Shown one piece after another: positions 63,307 through 64,000 of a stretch of DNA of 64,000 nt. The stretch covers positions 3,808,001-3,872,000 of the forward strand of contig NZ_CP150951.2 of the NCBI RefSeq assembly GCF_038069655.2. The letters are read 5' to 3'. The translations under genes and the position numbers were made by a program. This DNA is from Yoonia sp. BS5-3 (lineage in GTDB: Bacteria; Pseudomonadota; Alphaproteobacteria; Rhodobacterales; Rhodobacteraceae). The number at the start of each line of letters is the position of its first letter. Within the stretch, counting starts at the first letter, position 1. A model generated the notes under the pieces. The model saw only the letters and a program-made list of their open reading frames with translations. It was not told where the DNA came from and ran no database searches.

Positions 63307-63804
63307 ATGCGCCTGCACACATCCCTTCCGCTGGACAAAGCCAACGCGATCATCACCGAGGCACTGCGCCTTGGGCGTCAGGCCAAACTGCTGCCGCTGA
63401 CTGTCGTGGTCCTTGATGCGGGGGGCAAGATGGTGGCGATGCAATGCGAAGACGGATCAGGCGTGATCCGGTTTGATGTGGCCTTTGGCAAAGCCTACGG
63501 GGCATTGGGCATGGGCATCTCAAGCCGATTGATCCGCGACCGGCTGAAGGAACGCCCGACCTTTCAGGCGGCCCTTGCCACCGCATCCGATGGGCGGCTG
63601 ATCCCGGTGCCGGGCGGTGTGCTCATCGAAGATGCAGAAGGTGTCACGCTGGGCGCCGTGGGGATCAGTGGCGATACATCCGACAAGGATGAATATTGCG
63701 CGATTGAGGCGATCAAAGCCGCAGGCTACGCGCCAGAGCCAGCCGAGCCGGATCCCGATTGGCGCACTTCATCCCTGTCAGACCACTACCCAGCCTCAAG
63801 CTAA
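63307..63804 (+). CDS. GlcG/HbpS family protein
   Basis: A 165-aa GlcG/HbpS-like (DUF336) protein: PLTVVVLDAGGKMVAMQCEDG, FDVAFGKAYGALGMG and IPVPGGVLIEDAEGVTLGAVGISGDTSDKDEYCA match the family. Such proteins often sit next to organic acid uptake or catabolic genes and some bind heme; the role here is unknown. It follows DctM by 9 bp and is likely in the same operon. Its stop overlaps a convergent gene. Confidence 0.9.
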   Translation: MRLHTSLPLDKANAIITEALRLGRQAKLLPLTVVVLDAGGKMVAMQCEDGSGVIRFDVAFGKAYGALGMGISSRLIRDRLKERPTFQAALATASDGRLIPVPGGVLIEDAEGVTLGAVGISGDTSDKDEYCAIEAIKAAGYAPEPAEPDPDWRTSSLSDHYPASS

Positions 63805-64000
63805 AGCGGCAGATCCATATGGCGATGCGTCTGCTGCAAACGCGGCAAAGCGGCGTCGGCTGGATCGACCAGCTGAAAGGTTGATTTACCAGCATATGCG
63901 GCCGGAATGATCATGGCGCGCAGGAAACTGGTCACGCCCTGACCATGCAAAGCGGTCGCGCGCACGGGGGCATTTTCCGGTTCAAACCAACATGCACCCG
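63801..64000 (-). CDS. C-terminal fragment of an unidentified protein
   Basis: The last 65 codons of a minus-strand gene cut by the right edge. It reads ATALHGQGVTSFLRAMIIPA, then KSTFQLVDPADAALPRLQQT, and ends MDLPL before a TAG stop. It may be the end of a cupin-like enzyme, but this is not certain. It overlaps the stop of the convergent GlcG/HbpS-like gene by 4 bp. Confidence 0.55.
   Translation of the reverse strand, partial: GACWFEPENAPVRATALHGQGVTSFLRAMIIPAAYAGKSTFQLVDPADAALPRLQQTHRHMDLPL

Noticed and set aside
1..64000. CRISPR arrays, tRNA and rRNA genes, prophage and complete IS elements
   Set aside because: None was recognised on reading both strands; the only mobile-type gene is the RAYT.

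Overview
The window looks like chromosome from an alphaproteobacterium of the order Rhodobacterales (roseobacter group). This is inferred from moderately high GC, tightly packed operons with ATGA and TGATG overlaps, three TRAP transporters side by side, a MaeB-type malic enzyme, MeaB, and many small DUF proteins typical of that group. No rRNA or tRNA gene, CRISPR array, prophage or complete insertion sequence was recognised.

Left third (1-24 kb): the end of maeB and prpE come first. A four-gene operon follows (3794-8385) with a multi-pass coiled-coil membrane protein, a membrane-anchored von Willebrand A-like protein, a MotA/TolQ/ZorA-like protein and a MotB/OmpA-like protein; I know of no named system with this composition. 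Next are a lipoprotein, a DUF1800/DUF1501 (Tat-exported) pair, nadK and glyA, a polysaccharide-lyase-like protein, a LysR regulator facing a methyltransferase, DUF817, meaB and a tyrosine phosphatase. A SEC-C zinc-motif gene here is broken by two apparent one-base insertions.

Middle (24-49 kb): lepA is followed by an AT-rich patch with a secreted orphan protein and a REP-associated transposase (RAYT) flanked by its palindromes. Then come rpmB, hrpB, an argD-GNAT-argF operon, and asd. Asd is preceded by a short open frame with twelve consecutive codons for Met, Thr, Lys and Ile, the four amino acids made through Asd, and by mutually exclusive hairpins: an apparent attenuator. A hisC-prephenate dehydrogenase-extensin-like operon, a TetR/hydrolase pair with tandem operators, a probable zinc-limitation locus (COG0523 GTPase plus DUF1826, with two copies of a 20-bp inverted repeat upstream), rpsD, and a pair of half-size DMT transporters follow.

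Right quarter (49.8-64 kb): a solute uptake region with a FadR-type GntR regulator, a DctPQM TRAP system, a fumarylacetoacetase-family hydrolase, a Hint-domain protein in AT-rich DNA, a TAXI-type TRAP system with a cupin, a second DctPQM system with a GlcG/HbpS-like protein, and the edge of another gene. Each solute-binding-protein gene is separated from its permease genes by a strong hairpin. The second and third transporter units share an identical 13-bp upstream motif, which suggests common control.
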